Assembly: GCA_946480555.1 (NCBI GenBank)
Contig: CAMLLE010000294.1
Location: forward strand, 1 to 5,110
DNA length: 5,110 nt
Direction: 5' to 3'
DNA from: an uncultured Verrucomicrobia subdivision 3 bacterium
GTDB taxonomy: Bacteria > Verrucomicrobiota > Verrucomicrobiae > Limisphaerales > CAMLLE01
Shown here: piece by piece, positions 5,051 to 5,110 of the stretch
Position numbering within the stretch: position 1 is the first letter of the stretch
How the letters are laid out: each line of letters starts with the position of its first letter
Made by a program: the position numbers and the translations under genes
Notes under the pieces: model-generated
What the model was told of the DNA's origin: nothing
Seen by the model: the letters and a program-made list of their open reading frames with translations, nothing else
Database searches by the model: none

Positions 5051-5110
5051 GCAACAGGTTCCGCTGCCCGGCACTTTCATTCACACCAGCCCCCATCCGC
5101 AGCATTGCGG

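Overview
The window looks like a stretch of a GC-rich bacterial chromosome, most likely Verrucomicrobiota (Pedosphaera/Limisphaerales type). This assignment is an inference. It rests on high GC with GC-rich third codon positions, starts that mostly lack a Shine-Dalgarno, a eukaryote/archaeal-type single-chain glycyl-tRNA synthetase, and gaps filled with dispersed palindromic repeats, including the 10-bp-periodic 'GTGTCCATC' type that I recall from this phylum. No marker gene here proves the phylum.

Layout, left to right. (1) Positions 1-424, plus strand: the last ~20 codons of an unidentified gene, then a 120-residue Trp-rich protein of unknown function whose GTG start overlaps the upstream TGA. 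(2) 425-808: no gene, but two adjacent inverted-repeat elements (434-559 and 564-746). (3) 809-1807 (or to 1867), minus strand: an AI-2E/PerM-family membrane transporter. (4) 1808-2092: a leader stem-loop, two back-to-back hairpins and a second copy of the 10-bp-periodic repeat. (5) 2093-3721, minus strand: complete glycyl-tRNA synthetase, 542 residues, with a lineage-type charged insertion before motif 3. (6) 3722-4085: a divergent intergenic region holding a candidate glyQS promoter, a tandem pair of 21-bp repeats (possibly the end of a dead IS21-like element) and a ~98-bp palindromic element. (7) 4086-4850, plus strand: a classical short-chain dehydrogenase/reductase with an intact catalytic set. 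(8) 4851-5110: no gene, but a half copy of the same palindromic element, inverted relative to the arm upstream of the dehydrogenase.

The genes do not form an obvious pathway. glyQS and the transporter share a strand but are separated by ~225-285 bp of repeats, so an operon is doubtful. The dehydrogenase is transcribed divergently. No defence system, CRISPR array, tRNA, rRNA or intact transposase was seen. The most notable signal is the density and variety of repeat elements in every intergenic gap, above all the 40-bp arm found in inverted orientation on both sides of the dehydrogenase.
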